64,000 bases of DNA from Opisthorchis felineus (lineage: Eukaryota > Platyhelminthes > Trematoda > Opisthorchiida > Opisthorchiidae): NCBI GenBank assembly GCA_004794785.1, contig SJOL01013156.1:70886-134885 (forward strand). Direction: 5' to 3'. A program made the position numbers and the translations under genes. The notes under the pieces are model-generated. The model saw nothing but the letters and a program-made list of their open reading frames with translations. It was not told where the DNA came from and did no database searches. Every line of letters starts with the position of its first letter. The stretch's first letter is position 1. Below are positions 36,576 through 49,478 of the stretch, piece after piece.

Positions 36576-36879
36576 GTTCTTAACATAACATGCTACTTAA
36601 TTGGTCACTAAAGATTGATTGACAGCCCACTAACAGTTTATTCACCTGTGGAAGCATACCAAGTAGATGCAATCATTGAGCCTTCATCAAGTATATGTTC
36701 CATTTGAACACCAGATTAAGGACAAGTGACAAAATATACTCATTTGAAATTATGCTGACGCTAAAAAGGGGGGCAACTGGTTCCCTGCTGAATCTCTCAG
36801 GTATGCTGTTCTTTAACCAAGCACGCTGCAGCAACATCACTTCTTTCAGCTGGCGGGGTATTGAAGATATCGAAGTGTA

Positions 36880-37010
36880 ATGTCTTGACATGCCACTTCA
36901 ACTACACTATTCCTGAAAACTCTTCAACAGTCCACCGAAGGTTTGGTTCTGCATGAGCATCATCAGGTAGACCTATATTCAAAGAAATATATTCTATTAA
37001 CTTACTGATT
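36880..37010 (-). repeat. Hammerhead-like repeat, copy C (decayed)
   Basis: Minus strand: ggtctac-CTGATGA (36966-36960), an imperfect hairpin, then ccAAACC. It shares order and spacing with copies B and D, but the G of the GAAAC box is lost. Confidence 0.4.
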
Positions 37011-37322
37011 TGACTGGATAATTCAGCGCAACTTTATTTAATCTACTCACTACATACGAGGTAAAAAAACATGGCAAAACATTTTGCTTTTTGTCATCAG
37101 AGTTCCACTGAGTCTGCAGTTGAGTTGCGTTGACTTTTGCCTGTTGTTCCAATGTACTGTAACAATTAGTCTCTGACAGTCAGACTTAATCAGTTCGCAG
37201 TGCCTCTAAGGCGTTGACCTATTCCAGACACTGTAATCCGTCAAAGTGGATTTGACGGAACACTTCAATTAGTAATTCAGGGTACCACGAGCCTGATTCT
37301 TATTTGCTCTTGTTTGTTTCAG

Positions 37323-37424
37323 AATTTACCGAGGGTCACGCGGTTATTGAAAAGGATTGAAATAACCACTGGAATGGATAGAAACTCTAAAAATAACAAA
37401 ATGGAACATCCATTACGCATGATG
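37323..37424 (+). CDS. TRPA1: TRPA-like exon: pre-S1 linker, HPL segment
   Basis: This 102-base, phase 0 to 0 exon has acceptor ttgtttcag and donor atg/gtgcgt. The peptide NLPRVTRLLKRIEITTGMD, RNSKNNKMEHPLRMM is strongly basic. EHPLRMM leads straight into VKFQREELLQHEL of the next exon, matching the TRPA pattern EPLTALNAMVQNNRIELLNHP. Only 92 bases separate it from the next exon. Confidence 0.85.
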
Positions 37425-37516
37425 GTGCGTTCTGTCTCTGGTTTATTTTGAGGCTTTGATTGCTTAGCGAGTTCATCAAGGAATCGCCACAACATTTTAT
37501 GAATTTCATGTTACAG

Positions 37517-37683
37517 GTGAAATTTCAACGCGAAGAACTGCTCCAACATGAACTCGTCATTGCTTCTTTGACATGGAAAAGAATCGATCGAATGGCGTTA
37601 AACCTCTTGAATATATTTGTCTACCTGCTGTTCCTTGCCTGTTTCACAGCATTCATGCTATTAACCAAGCCCACCTATTCCAT
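37517..37683 (+). CDS. TRPA1: TRPA-like exon: pre-S1 helix and S1
   Basis: The acceptor is catgttacag and the donor ccat/gtaagt (phase 0 to phase 2). The peptide starts VKFQREELLQHELVIASL, then TWKRIDRMALNLLNIFVYLL, then FLACFTAFMLLTKPTYS. The QREELLQHEL part is the TRPA pre-S1 helix (NRIELLNHP), and MALNLLNIFVYLLFLACFTAF is S1. Vertebrate TRPA1 has a cysteine just after LLNHP (HPVCKEYL); here the same place reads HELVIAS. The S1-S2 extracellular loop is very short, because the next exon starts S2 almost at once. Confidence 0.9.
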
Positions 37684-40600
37684 GTAAGTCCACTTTTTGC
37701 GGTTTAAATCTTATGTCTGGATAAGGATAAAGTTCACAGTGTATCACAGTCTTTTTCTAAAAGAACAACCTCCTGTTTTCGTGAGTGCGTGTAATCTACC
37801 CCACAAGCACTTTGATATGATTGTCCCAGGTTTAGTTTATGGCGTAACTGGCACCAGAAGTCTATTGATCGATCCTTGCGTGCAAATCGCTTGGCTCTTT
37901 TAGTACACAACGCCGAGTATGGTTGAAAGTTTAGCAAACAAATCACATCTTTCTTGGACTTCTTATTAACCTCAGGTGTGTGAAGTACAGACTCAATATT
38001 TTTAATACGTCTCGTTACTTACTCATCACAACTCGACTGTATTTATGACTTTAGTGATCCCATCTTTTTGTTTCTAGATCTTGTCTAGTCTTTAACAACC
38101 TGACAGTATTTCAGCCCTCGTGCTTCCTTTGGGTGACATGGCAGCTAGGCACCGAAAGCTGAACGATTTTTTCTGTTTTTAGAAGGCGGTTCATCTGTCA
38201 GTGTAGCTGAGTTCTTGTCTAATATTAGTTGAGCTTTAAATGTACTGGTCAAGTGTTTGTTACAAATTCATGTACTCAATTACACTAAGGAAGACAGTGA
38301 GTAGGATGGTCTAGGTAGCTTGCGGAGTGACCGCAACCAAATGAGAAGCTTAACACCGGATGATAGCTTAGCATACTCTTTTGTAGATTGGTTAAATCGG
38401 ATCCATTATAGCTCTGCTAGGAGTAGATATTGTGCAATGGCTGGTTAGTTAGTGAATCACCCGTCCTAGTGACACTACAGTTACGTAAACACCACCTCAG
38501 TTTGTCGAGAGTTTCCATGTTAATTCGACTTATCACGACAGTTTGTGAAAAAAAGGGTGGGAGATATCTGCTTTAGCTGGTATAATCCACGCTAGAGTAG
38601 AAGTGCACGGTTTTTCTCGGTTCTCTTTTCATTTAACAGACGGTCCCGATATTTGTTTGAACCAACCGCACGCCACTAAGCAAACTGGATCACCCACCTC
38701 GTTAGCTGTTTAGATTTCAGGGACATATTTTACGAGAAATCGTCTATTGCAAACGGATTTACGTTTGTACAATAAAAACTACTTAGAAGTAATACATCTA
38801 AAACCGCTGTTGAAGGCGGATGTCCAAGTGCTGTTTCGCATCAACAAGTCAAACACTCGTAAGGAGAGAGATCGTTGGTTGACAATCCTTATTGCTCGAG
38901 TGGCGGTTGCTAAGAATCGCCAGATAGCTTTTTCGTCAGCCTCGGATAACATGAAAATACGCGAATCGTTTACACAGAAATGAGTGCTCCCTTTTTGATG
39001 ATTGAGTTGCCAACAGTCAGAAGCTGTCGCCTGACTGGTATCATCCACGACAAGTTAACAAAGTCTGTATCGTCACCACACACTTGTTGCATAATTGTAC
39101 TGGTTGCTTTCAACAGTATCACAAATTTCGTCCACATTTTCCGAAGCTTGCTCCGACAAAAGTTGATGGCTAGGTTCAAAAATCTTAGAAAAATACCTCC
39201 CGTTCGCCACTGAGGGAAATAGTGTAAACTCACTAACTCAAACAAGCTAGGCGATTAGTGCGGGAAATCTTTGAAACCTGGAAAACCGGCCTCGCAAACA
39301 GAACAGTGTGCACTAACATTTCTCTGCTTTAATGGCATTTAAAACGCCCGGAGGAGAACCAAGGGACATCTAGACAATTTCTAAAAATAGGTCATTACGA
39401 GTGCTACATCTACAGCTTTCATTTAGTTGTCTCAAGTGCGTGAACCGTCCAATTTTAGGAGCACTTTCGAAAACCTGGTGGAAGGCCAGGGTGGGCTGAG
39501 CAGTCTGGCACACACCACCTAACAGTGCTCTTCAGGAACCACATGAGTTGCACTATGGCCTGCCATACTATTTGTACATGCAAGTATCATTACCGGTTAA
39601 CGAGTATTATGTGAACCGATTTCCGCTAGAGAAGTACTGCCTCAGCTATGTTGGTGTGTCCCCAAGAGGTGAGGAAACGTTGTAAAGGCGGTCACTGTGC
39701 GTGTAGTAGCTCTCAGAACGGTATATTACTAGAGAATACTAATGACAATTTTTATGCTTCGTTCTGCCAGATGTTCCTCTCAGCAGCTCACATATGTTTC
39801 ACTCAAGGCCGTCTTGAGGAATTATGATCTGTCCTTACAGGCCAATGGTATTAACATAGAGGGTAGTATAAACTTCGCGCTGCTCATTTATCCAGTTATA
39901 TTAGCTAACCGATTTCTGGCATAAATACTCCATTGGGTGTTCCGCAGGGTGTGTTTATTTCTTGTTTTGATTTAGACAATTAGACAATTTAATTAAACTA
40001 CTCTTCCCCTTTTTTCTCTAACCACGAATTCCGCTCACGTTTCTGGCACGATACGTAACTAGAGGAACTAATTTTTTACCACAAAATGCCACTAGGGCTA
40101 ACATGCAGCATACTAGTCTCCAGGGCATTATGTGACATCCGAACCATACCATTATCATCAGCTGGACTCAAGGTCACATATCCAGTGCTACCGGACTCCA
40201 TTTTAACTCATTCGGTACAACCCTCTTTAAAACGATCTTTCAATGTTACTCCCCAATAAACATGCTGTAGCATTAACACTCATCCAGTTGTAGCTTCTGA
40301 GAAACTTTGTTGCATTTTTGTTCCGCCCGTCCACGCGGTTTTTCCACAATGCAGCCTTGCGGGAACCAATCGGACGGTTGAAGATGTTTGCTTGGCTATG
40401 ATGAATACAGGGCAAAAGGCCTACGTTTTGTCCATAGACGCTGTGAAATATGGAACAATAGTACTGGCAATACTCAATCTGGTTAAAGAGGCAAGTCTCT
40501 AAATCATTATTTTTCGTACGAATTCAAAGTTGATGGTTTGCGTTGTTACTTACTAAATTCACGCACAGTTCGTATACTGTTATTTGTTATCTCTTTGCAA

Positions 40601-43600
40601 ACATCCTACTTATGGTGATCCATTCCACAATATGACTGGCGATCCCTTTCATGGATTATTTGCAGTCAAGACTACCCCAATGGACGACGTCACAGTACTC
40701 TCAATCACATCTTGCCCGATGTTTTTTGTCTAAATAAGTAAAGTCACGTAATGTCAGTACCATAGGCTAGGGTGATTTGAGTTATTCGTCAACATTCGAC
40801 TGCAAAAAACCACCACCAGGAAGTCATATATCAAAAGTCCCAGTCGCAACAGTGCATGCTTTTCCCTATGTCACCATCTAGTTTGGTCTAAATGGGAGTG
40901 ATAATCTTCCAGAGAAACGGAATTTCAAAACAATAAGATGAACTGTGGTCAGATTCTGTAGAGCTCATCCACAATAGCGCTTTCCTCCTTATTGGACCTA
41001 CATCGAATGGGTTAACAACTGGTTAAACCAAAGCATTTTATATCTAATAGAAATGTTTCATTTATACAAGACGCTAGGTAGACATACGGTACTGTGATAG
41101 ATATCTTGAGACTTTTAAGGACAGAGTCACAGGTGTGATCTCTCTACAATCGTCTGGTAAGTTCCAATAAGAACAACAGCGCTAGTGTGGATGCGGTTTC
41201 TCAAATACGACGTTATGTCTCCTAAGCCGTCCGGTATAATACAAGTTAATGACCTGAAAATTACGAACTCCTCCACGCGGTCGAGGGCTATTGACAAACG
41301 AAATTTCACTAGTCAGTGGCATTTAAATGACTGCCTGAACAGGACAACGACTCGTTAAAGTCAAATTTAACCTACACTATTCCAGTAAGGTTTTAATCCT
41401 AGTTGTCACTGGTGATTGAAAATACAGGTATGGACGACTACTAATGATTCCAAGACCTACTCAGTAGCGAATATCGGGACATCTGGTCGAAGTGTACAAA
41501 AACACAAAAAAGCGGTGAACTGTAAACTCACTCTTGTTAAATACGTTAGAGCGTTCAAAAATGCTAGAACCTTACTAAGTGATCATCATGGCACTTACAC
41601 AAATAGGGGGAAGCCCAAAGTTTAAACCAACAAGATAGTTTAGACGATTCGGTATTTTCTTGGAAAAAAACCAAACAGTAAAAGCAATTTATCCTTTTTA
41701 CATGGGTTACCGCCCTGTAGATAACTGAAATTTAGTTTTAGGATTAATCAGACAATCCAATTCGATACTATGCACGACTGAAATGCTCGAGTTGTTCCTA
41801 CCCGGTCAGATTACTATCCCAAAGGTTATAAAAGCCTGTTCAACGTATTCTACTGCACGGTGGAGGGTATCCATCACAATGCCGGGTACTGGCGTAGTTT
41901 CACCCCCAGAAACATTTTATGTTGTTGGGCGGCAATTTGCAAAAGAGTGCAAGAACAAATCTCAAGAGTCAGGTAGGAAAACATGATTAACGGCGTTCTA
42001 GTGGGTGTCGTCAGCCCTGCTTTTGCACTGAAGTCTATTCACGATGTGTCAGTTGACCACACACGACTAAAGTTCGTGGCTCAGAAAAGATTTATTTCTG
42101 TACTTTACTTCCATTTGGCTTCAACTGGAATACCAGCCAGTGAGATCTGAGCATTTTATCAAGCTAGAGTGTCCTTTGTTATTCAGCAATCTTTATGATG
42201 GAGGTTTCGTCATGTAAGCAAAGTCATTCTATGCTGAAAGGCCGAAAAGCACCGTGCAGCTGTTTCCTCCTCAATGAGAACAATCAACAGTTCTCATCTC
42301 ACAAATCTCCAGAGATCATCAATGCCTCGACCGCCCGACTAGTAGTTTAAACACTATCGTTCAGCCACAAGCTGACAACACCATCATACAGCCCTCGGAC
42401 TATTGCTTCTTCTGGGCTATTATTTGACTGAAGTTCGCAACCAAAACTTAGCCGAAACCAAACAATTCTTGGATTATTAGGTATTACACGAATTTATCAG
42501 GTATCAACGATAGTCAATACTATTCCATGAAAAAGATTTTGTAATTCATGATTTTCACGTCGAACCAACTACTGCTAGATCTGTCTGGCATCCGGCGGAC
42601 CTCTAACCATATGGCACACCTGACAAGAGACACTAATATGGGCATCCAGTTTTCTCCAGTTAACGGTCCTGCTCTATCCAGGGACATAATTTTGATATCC
42701 TGGAATAGAGTAAAAGAAATCGACACAATAATCCTGTAGTAATTGCATAAGCTAAAATATGACATGAGTTGCGTTTGATCACAAACTTGCGATTACCTAT
42801 AGTTTGTCGACTTGTTCTGGATAAAGGAAAATCCAATTTTTTTCAAGCAAAGTGAAAAAAGGGCCACAAACATAACTTTTATTCACTTGTACACTGAGTG
42901 CCAAGTTTGTACCAACCTGGTACTCTGTGGAAATTTCTCCGGTATACATGATTCGCATTACAAAGGAAATCGAATAGCTAGAATTGTTGTCTTGGATATT
43001 TTATGAATTAGACATGTTTCTGATAATTCAAGTGTTGCATTCATATAGCGGAAAATTGAGAACGACCAAAACCACTTTGTTCTTTGAGGTGTTTATCAGA
43101 TGAAGTTTTATATAGTTTTACATAAACACATCTAAACATGATGGACAGCCTAACTGTTGCCACAGTAAGGATGGTCATCACAAAGGAACTAGTCTGGTTT
43201 GAACTTACTACCCGACTCGTACTGTAAGTTCTCATATGCTGTATCCCAGGTTGGACGAAGTGAGTACTGGTTGATTCGATATCACGCAGCTGTCTCCGAA
43301 CCCAAGAGGGAGTTATTGCATGGTTATATCATCCACAGCATGACTGCCCCTCAGGTAACTTCCACCAGGTTGTGGGGATCAATGAAGAAGGGTGTCATAT
43401 AATATGTGTGTATATATTTTGAATAACAGCCATCGAATGTCAGTCGATCGGATTAACATTTTTACTAGAGGTTTGGAAATTTTGCTCCTTGGCATGCGCT
43501 TTTCTAGTTACCTAATAGGATGCTATAAATCAGAAGTATAAATCTCTCAGCTTTGAAGAGAGGGTGAAAGTTTTTCGGAGAACCAAAAATGATAATCTCG

Positions 43601-44893
43601 AAAACGTCCTTTGTCCAGTGCGCACTGCAATTACACACATCGTATACAACACTGAAAATATTATAGCGAATGTAAACCAGTAAGCAGAGCGTAGGCTCTC
43701 TGAATACACACCCGTTACATCCAGCGTGAACTCCATCAGCAGATCATATAACATCATACACACAGCGTCAAGCAAGAAACAAGATAACATTTTAATGTGG
43801 TACGCCGCAAAATATTGATGAGTAATGCTTGACTTGAAACGCACTATCTGTGTGTTAACGTTATGGTCCGCTTTCCAGGGTTCAGTATTTTTGGTCATCT
43901 TGTTCGAAAAAGGCGTAGACTTGGGAGAAACCCCCTGTTCTCATCCCTAGAAGGCTCTTGCTTAGGATATGCAGGTTATCACTAAGCCAGGAGAGATTGC
44001 TATACTCTTGCGTCTTCTGCTGAGCAGATGTCTTTTGATAGCTCATTTGCATGCTCCTGCTGGACGTCATATGTTGCACATATATGACAAGCCATCTTTC
44101 GTACAAAATACTAGGAAAAAGTACTGTGTTTCCAAGTCGTGACTGGAATAAACCGGGCTCAAGTGCAATCTTGTGATATCTCGAAGAAACCAATCATATC
44201 GTCAACGAACAATATAACTTCTGATAACCCTTCACTTCCCCAATTCAGCTAAACAAGCGAAACCATGCATGAAATATGTGTTGCTTTCCTTAGGGTTCTA
44301 TGAGCACGACAACCACTTGATTCATGAAGCCGACAAAGGCACTTGGTTATCACAGATAATATTGTCAACCTGAAGTGGACAATATAAGCCCTCTGTAAAC
44401 CAGAGAATGCAACTGTTTTTTGAAGCGCTTTTCCGCACATAAGTTGGAATCAGAGGGCAATAGACGAATATCTTTCACAACGGCAAACAGTCCTCATTGT
44501 TCAGATGTTTGGATGGTGATTCAACAGCACAACGTACGCAGTTTTCCTGGTTGATTTATGGATTTTATTCTTTGCTAGCTTCACCTGTTGCGTGACAAAG
44601 TGGTTTTTCTGACATCTGCACTCAAAAGGGCCACTGTTCCACAAAATGCATGTTAGACAAACTAGCATATTCCCAGATTCAGAGGTATATAGTTTATGGA
44701 GAATTACGCTCAAATCAGCGTTGGTGGGCTGGAGAACGTTTGGTTTGAAAAGGAGGAATTGCTTGCATTTTCCAAGCTTGTATTAGTAATACCCATGGCA
44801 TGGGCAGTGTATGGAGATTTGTATCCGTTTTGAAAGGACCAGCGACAATGGTGATTCAGAAGATTGGCTCTCGTTTATTTGCCAAGTTTTTAG
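37684..44893. other. Intron, about 7.2 kb, with a truncated SINE copy
   Basis: Bounded by gtaagt and caagtttttag. It holds a 5'-truncated SINE copy at 38.08-38.18 kb. A small pseudo-exon with good splice sites at about 43251-43355 is out of phase with its neighbours. Otherwise nothing was recognised. Confidence 0.6.
38079..38178 (+). repeat. 5'-truncated copy of the tRNA-derived SINE at 61.4 kb
   Basis: The plus strand here matches the body of the minus-strand SINE at 61.34-61.56 kb: the shared stretches cctcgtgcttcctttgg, gacatggcagctaggcac and gctgaacgatt occur in the same order and spacing. The tRNA-like head is missing. Confidence 0.75.
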
Positions 44894-45158
44894 TGGTGAG
44901 TTTATCAAGACAATTGTTTGGTTTGGCCTAATCGTATTGCTGTGTATTTTTGAGTTTGTGGCTCATTCTTCCGAAGCACTCAGTCTATTCATAGGCTCAT
45001 TCACGACCACTTTTATCTTGAAACAGATGGTTCAATGTTTCGCAAACCTTGCCAACTACTTCAGTTTCGAAAATGTTTTTGAACTGGCTGTCTACTCGCT
45101 CGCAATTGCAACCACAGTGGACACGAACGGCTGCATGCGAAGAACCGGTTTGAGGGAG
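44894..45158 (+). CDS. TRPA1: TRPA-like exon: S2 and S3
   Basis: The acceptor is caagtttttag and the donor gggag/gtaagc (phase 2 to phase 0). The split codon gives Ile. The peptide GEFIKTIVWFGLIVLLCIFE, FVAHSSEALSLF supplies S2. After an intracellular loop, FENVFELAVYSLAIATTV supplies S3. The end, MRRTGLRE, joins AWQWQTGTAG of the next exon, equivalent to LQWQCGAIAV before S4 in vertebrate TRPA1. The S2-S3 region is only weakly conserved in sequence, but hydropathy and position are right. Confidence 0.88.
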
Positions 45159-46059
45159 GTAAGCGGCTTTGCGCTGCAGCAATCTGATAATCCTGACTTC
45201 TATAGGTTAATAACCTAAAATCCGTGGGTAGATCAAGAACTATTTTATTTTTGTGTGATTAAATTAAAAGAACCAATCTTATGGTGTACGCTGAATGTAA
45301 AACTTCTGTCCACATGAGAATTTCTGTCGAGAATAGGGCCGAACGGACGTGGGCCACCTACCTGGCTCTGCTAATATTTTGTGTCCAACTTAGAAAACAA
45401 TTCGCTGTTAGACAATTCGGTTAACTTTGAATTTTTTCGTCAGATACACTGATAAAACCTTGGTAATAAGAATATAGCCACTGATCGAACATCAGATTCA
45501 GAAGATTTCGGTCATGCAAACACGACTAGTGTGGCTGGATTGTGGTCGAGTAACACAACGATGATATCCCTACTCTCTGTCGGTCAACGTTTCAGCCAAC
45601 GCGGGTGACTATTCTCAGGAGTAGAATAATGAGAATTATGAAAAATCAAGGACAATAAACCAAGCTGACAGGAACCGTTACAAAGATATAATTCGATTGG
45701 TCAAGAGGACACGCCCGTATCTGCTGTATTAGGCCAAACTCTGGTTGTTCCGAGTACTGATTAGTCTTGACCAGAGAGCTGAAATGGGCAAGCCGTCGTT
45801 TATGTTGACGCGCGCAGGTCAGGTGTGAATCATCCAGGTTCCACACAGCATAGATCTGCATGTATCGAAAGCATGCATCGGTCAAGGTTGCAAACGGGAC
45901 AGGATTTTGCCACGTGATTTAGGTTTGTGACCCATGAGCTAGTGATGTACTAGACAAACTAAGCGAAGTTGGTTGAAGGAACAAGGGAGTGACCGCTATC
46001 AATACTCTCCTTAGCAACAGAGAAAAGTTGGTGTTGATAGAATGGTGGGTGATGACAAC

Positions 46060-47075
46060 CTGCGCCCGAACGGTCAGACCGGTGGACGTATCTTACAGAT
46101 CGAGCGATGCGTTGATTATCTGAACGAGTAGGAGTCGAAATCGATGTAGGCTTGGAAGAATGAGATGAATGGGTAATAGTGAGTAAGGTGTTTAAAAAAT
46201 GTGCAGAGTTATCGGATTCCGTGGAGTCAGTATAGGCCGGTTTAAGACGATTATGTATAGGTTAGCGGTGCACTGAATAATTGAACAGTGAAATGTCTTT
46301 CGGAGCGAGAAATGGCACAAAAAGAGCCATCGTATGATGGTTGCAAAGATGGTTTAACACAACGTACAAAAACGTGAGAACAAGTAGAACGATCTGGGGA
46401 GATATAAGATGGCTTGTTCGGTGCTGGAGGTGAATGATAGCGCATTTGAGACGTATCAGTTATTAAGAAAGCTACGCAAGTGGCAGAACTGTTGGAAGCT
46501 TGAGAGTGTGGACTGGCATACGAAGAGTTGTGCCGAAAACTAATTCTACTGGCGAACAGTGTAGGGAAGCACGAAACATTGTGCGCAAATAAATGAGTAT
46601 CAAGTGTAATTGATCATACCACCAGACCAATTGCCTGGGGATGATATGCGTTGGTGCGAATGCGGGTACATCCTAGCAGTTCGTTAAGTCGGTGAAATAG
46701 TTGGGATTCAAACTGAGAGTCACGGTCCGTGGTTATGAAAGAAGGGAACCAAAAACTGGAGATCCAACGGTTGATGAATGCCCGAGAAATGGTCTTCGTA
46801 GAAGTTTCAGGTTTAGGAATGGTTTGAGGCCATCGCATGAGACGATTGGCACACGTGGGGAGATAAGAGTGACCATTCAATGTCGGTAGGGACCGAAAAA
46901 GTCGAGATGAACATGGTCCAATTGGCAGTCTGAGATGACAAGTGTACCAATAGGTGAATGTGTGTGGCGAATGATTTTTGAACGTTAACATGCAAGGCAA
47001 GTTTTCTCCCGTGAGCGTGTCTTTGTTCATATTAGGCCACGTGAAACTTTGTAAAACAAGTTGTCGGTGGGACAT
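46060..47075 (-). pseudogene. Gypsy integrase, broken
   Basis: The first catalytic Asp is seen in HLDFFGP, in a different frame from the rest. LPTLNGHSYLPTCANRLMRW follows, then the second catalytic Asp in FITTDRDSQFES. The third motif, normally GLVERFHR with the catalytic Glu, reads GLVV and is followed by a stop and an apparent deletion. A C-terminal segment (LQPSYDGSFCAISRSERHF, then RLKPAYTDSTES) survives. Such tails bind DNA in intact integrases. Confidence 0.8.
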
Positions 47076-47683
47076 ATACCGGGTTGTGAAACGTTATGTA
47101 GAGCGTCGAAAACTTGGCGGAGCATTTTGGATGGAATGAGAGGTCGTGGAACGGATGTAGAAAGGTCGCAGTCTGTGGTGCCCGGTGCAATATGTAGTGG
47201 TACTGGTTCAACATGCAGTGATGAGGATGTAGCCGTTGGCGGTTCGTCTTTTTGGAGCTGGACGATACGCTGAAGATCAATTTTCGGCGTGTTTTGCAGC
47301 GAACCGGTTGCTGGACGGGATAACATGTCAGCAACGAGGTTGAGCTGTCCGGAAATATGCCGAATGTCAGAAACAAATTGAGAGATATACTCGGGTTGAC
47401 GTACTTCTCGAGGGGAATATTTATCAGGTTTGGCTTGTGGAGTAGACAAATGTTTGTGATCTGTATAGACGCGAAATTCTGGACCTTCCAAAAAATGACA
47501 AAAATGTCGAAAATGTCGAATGGATAAGTAGATAGCGAGTAACTCTCGACCGAAAGCGCTGTAGCGCGATTCTGCAGGAGGAAGTTTCTCGGAAAAGAGC
47601 TTAAGTGGCTGAAGATCACCATGAACAGATTGTTGCAATACTGCGCCTATGGCTATTGTGGATGAATCAGCGGAAAATGACAA
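47027..47683 (-). pseudogene. Gypsy RNase H and integrase zinc-binding region
   Basis: This is the longest open piece, 218 codons. SADSSTIAIGAVLQQ, RELLAIYLSIRHF and YTDHKHL carry the RNase H acidic residues (Asp, Glu, Asp). ISQFVSDIRHISGQLNLVAD leads to DMLSRP. Further on, ALHNVSQPGI corresponds to the His-His part of the integrase N-terminal zinc finger. No stop interrupts it, but it is separated by frameshifts from both neighbours. Confidence 0.82.
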
Positions 47684-47702
47684 TTGGGCGTCAGGCTGTA
47701 GG

Positions 47703-47987
47703 TCAAGGAATCAAGGAATCAACCAGAAAAGATTTAACCTGTCCAAACGCTTGCTTATGACAGTCGTCAAAATGATATACTTCAGGAGGATCGCCAGCTA
47801 GCAGATTAGCAACAGGTGTTAAATGATGGGAGGCTTTAGGGATGAAACGACGATGATTATTAACCATCCCTAAAGAACGTTTGACTTGTTTAACAGATGT
47901 AGGCAAAGGACAGGTGCGGGTGGCGTCAAGTTTATCGTTGCTGGATGGAATTCCTGTTTCATCCACGGTATGTCCCAGATGATTCAA
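47703..47987 (-). pseudogene. Gypsy RT thumb/connection piece
   Basis: NHLGHTVDETGI, then VKQVKRSLGMVNNHRRFIP, match the conserved FLGH..S..GI and QLRRFLGMINFYRRFIP blocks between the palm and RNase H of gypsy reverse transcriptases. YHFDDCHKQAFGQVK is the start of the RNase H linker. It is out of frame with the upstream palm. Confidence 0.8.
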
Positions 47988-48035
47988 TGACGGCGAATCA
48001 AAAGTACACTTTTAAACATTAATGACGACGCCATA

Positions 48036-48682
48036 TTACTCTAGACGGGTAAAAATAGTATGCAGATGTTCTAAATGCTGCTTGGGTGTGAAACTAGCAA
48101 CCAAGATATCTTCGACATAAGCGAAAACAAAAGGTAGACCGCAGAGTACTTGGTATATAAAACGTTGAAAAGTTTGTGCTGCATTACGAAGACCGAATGG
48201 CAAGTGTAAAAATTCAAATAACCCAAAAAATGTTGTAATGGCGGTTTGATGAATATTGTCGGGATGTATAAAGATATGATGGTAAGCTTGAAGAATGTCA
48301 ATGTGGGAAAATATAGTACAACCATTTAGCGAATATGAGAAATCCTTGAGGTGTGGGATGGGGTAACGGTCCATTACTGTGGCATTATTGAGTGCCCGAT
48401 AATCACCCAGAAAGGACGCCAGTCGGAAGACGTTTCCTTGGGCGCCATATGGAGGGGGTAAAGTCCTCATACTTCGAGAAGGCCTGCTGATTCCCAGATG
48501 AAAATGTGTTGAAATTCATCTTTGGCTATCTGTAACTTTTCTGGAGCCAAACGACGCGGACGTGTAAAAACAGGAGGGCCACTATTCTGGTGAAATACGG
48601 GATGTTTTGGGTTCGGTTGATGAAAGTTGGGTCTGGTTAAATCAGGGAATTGGCGTAGCAATGTGATAAGGCGAACCATCAC
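48036..48682 (-). pseudogene. Gypsy reverse transcriptase fingers and palm, two frames
   Basis: FTRPRRLAPEKLQIAKDEF lies in one frame and, after a shift near 48470, GDYRALNNATVMDRYPIP, FSHIDILQAYHHIFIHP, FGLFEFLHLPFGLRNAAQTF in another. The catalytic YxDD box reads YVED, with Glu in place of the first metal-binding Asp, which should abolish polymerase activity. Identity to the gypsy family is clear from motif order. Confidence 0.87.
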
Positions 48683-49050
48683 CTTGAAAACGTTATCGGG
48701 TGGATTGATGGTAAATTCGTAGGTCGTCCCCTGACAGATAGTTGGGTTTGAGGATCAATAGGACGTTGCTGTCTAAGGTCCACCGAAAGATTGAAATGAG
48801 TGAGAAAATCGGCACCAATGATGGGGTGGTGAAAGTCAGTGATGATGAAGATCCATGAAAAATCGCGACGTAACCCAAGATTTAGGCATAAAGCGCGTCG
48901 ACCGTAAGTCCTAATAGCAGATCCATTAGCGGCGGCTAGCATAAAAGGCGTAGAGTGCGTCTGGAGTGAGTGACAGACAGGGAAATAATGCTGATGTCAG
49001 CTCCAGTGTCTATAAGAAAATTAAGGCCAGACGTTTTGTCAACGATTGTT
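48679..49050 (-). pseudogene. Gypsy aspartic protease, frameshifted
   Basis: LIDTGADISII (active-site D-T-G) is read in one frame around 49020-48990. The rest (AAANGSAIRTYGRRAL, LGLRRDFSWIFIITD, HPIIGADFLTHFNLSVD) is in another. The order matches the CsRn1 protease, with its AANGT.I.TYG and IIGADFL blocks. Confidence 0.82.
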
Positions 49051-49082
49051 GAGCGACGGGTGATTTGATTGGGGCCTTGAAC

Positions 49083-49478
49083 TTAACTTGCCTCTATATT
49101 TCGGCCTGAGGGTTTTCCCGAAGGTGACTGAAGTGATGAATGGTTAGGGCGGAAAGAACATGGTTGGGAACATTTGCGTGCACGGCATCTGAACTTGCTA
49201 TGGTACCAGCAGAAGCTATTTCCCCTGGAGGATGAACGCAACCGAGAATGTGAACGCGAACGTAAAAGTGGACAGCTATTCGGATGGGGTCGAGAGAAGC
49301 GAATAGCTGTGACCTGGTTAGCTAAATTGTCGAGACGGTCATGAAATGCAGATACAAAATTTGGTGTCTCCAAGGAGGAAATGCTAGTGGAGAGCTGCTG
49401 GATTTCAAATATTTTATTCGAAATTGTAGCAAGTCCGGCTGGAGGTACGCTATTTGAATAGAACGTAAGGACATCCAA
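49083..49478 (-). pseudogene. Gypsy Gag C-terminal part with CHCC zinc finger
   Basis: PPAGLATISNKIFEIQQL is the end of the capsid-like region. After a Ser/Arg-rich linker comes CWYHSKFRCRARKCSQPCSF, which gives C-x2-H-x9-C-x3-C. This CHCC arrangement differs from the usual CCHC retroviral-type finger and points to CsRn1-type elements. The upstream frame extends to about 49610 but is not recognisable as Gag. Confidence 0.78.

Larger units (their letters stand above)
30013..37322. other. Intron, about 7.3 kb, hairpin and two repeat copies
   Basis: Bounded by gtgagt and ttgtttcag. It holds a strong hairpin at 30306-30354, hammerhead-like repeats on the minus strand at 35.1-35.25 and 36.9-37.0 kb, and TA-rich microsatellites at 35.78 and 36.54 kb. 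The 146-codon frame at 34179-34619 has one hydrophobic stretch but no recognisable domain. Confidence 0.6.

Noticed and set aside
43251..43355. Exon-like segment with good acceptor and donor reading VGRSEYWLIRYHAAV
   Set aside because: Its phase does not fit between the S1 and S2 exons, which already join directly in phase; no family was recognised.
47061..47273. Plus-strand frame inside the gypsy element
   Set aside because: It is a shadow of the RNase H and integrase coding strand.
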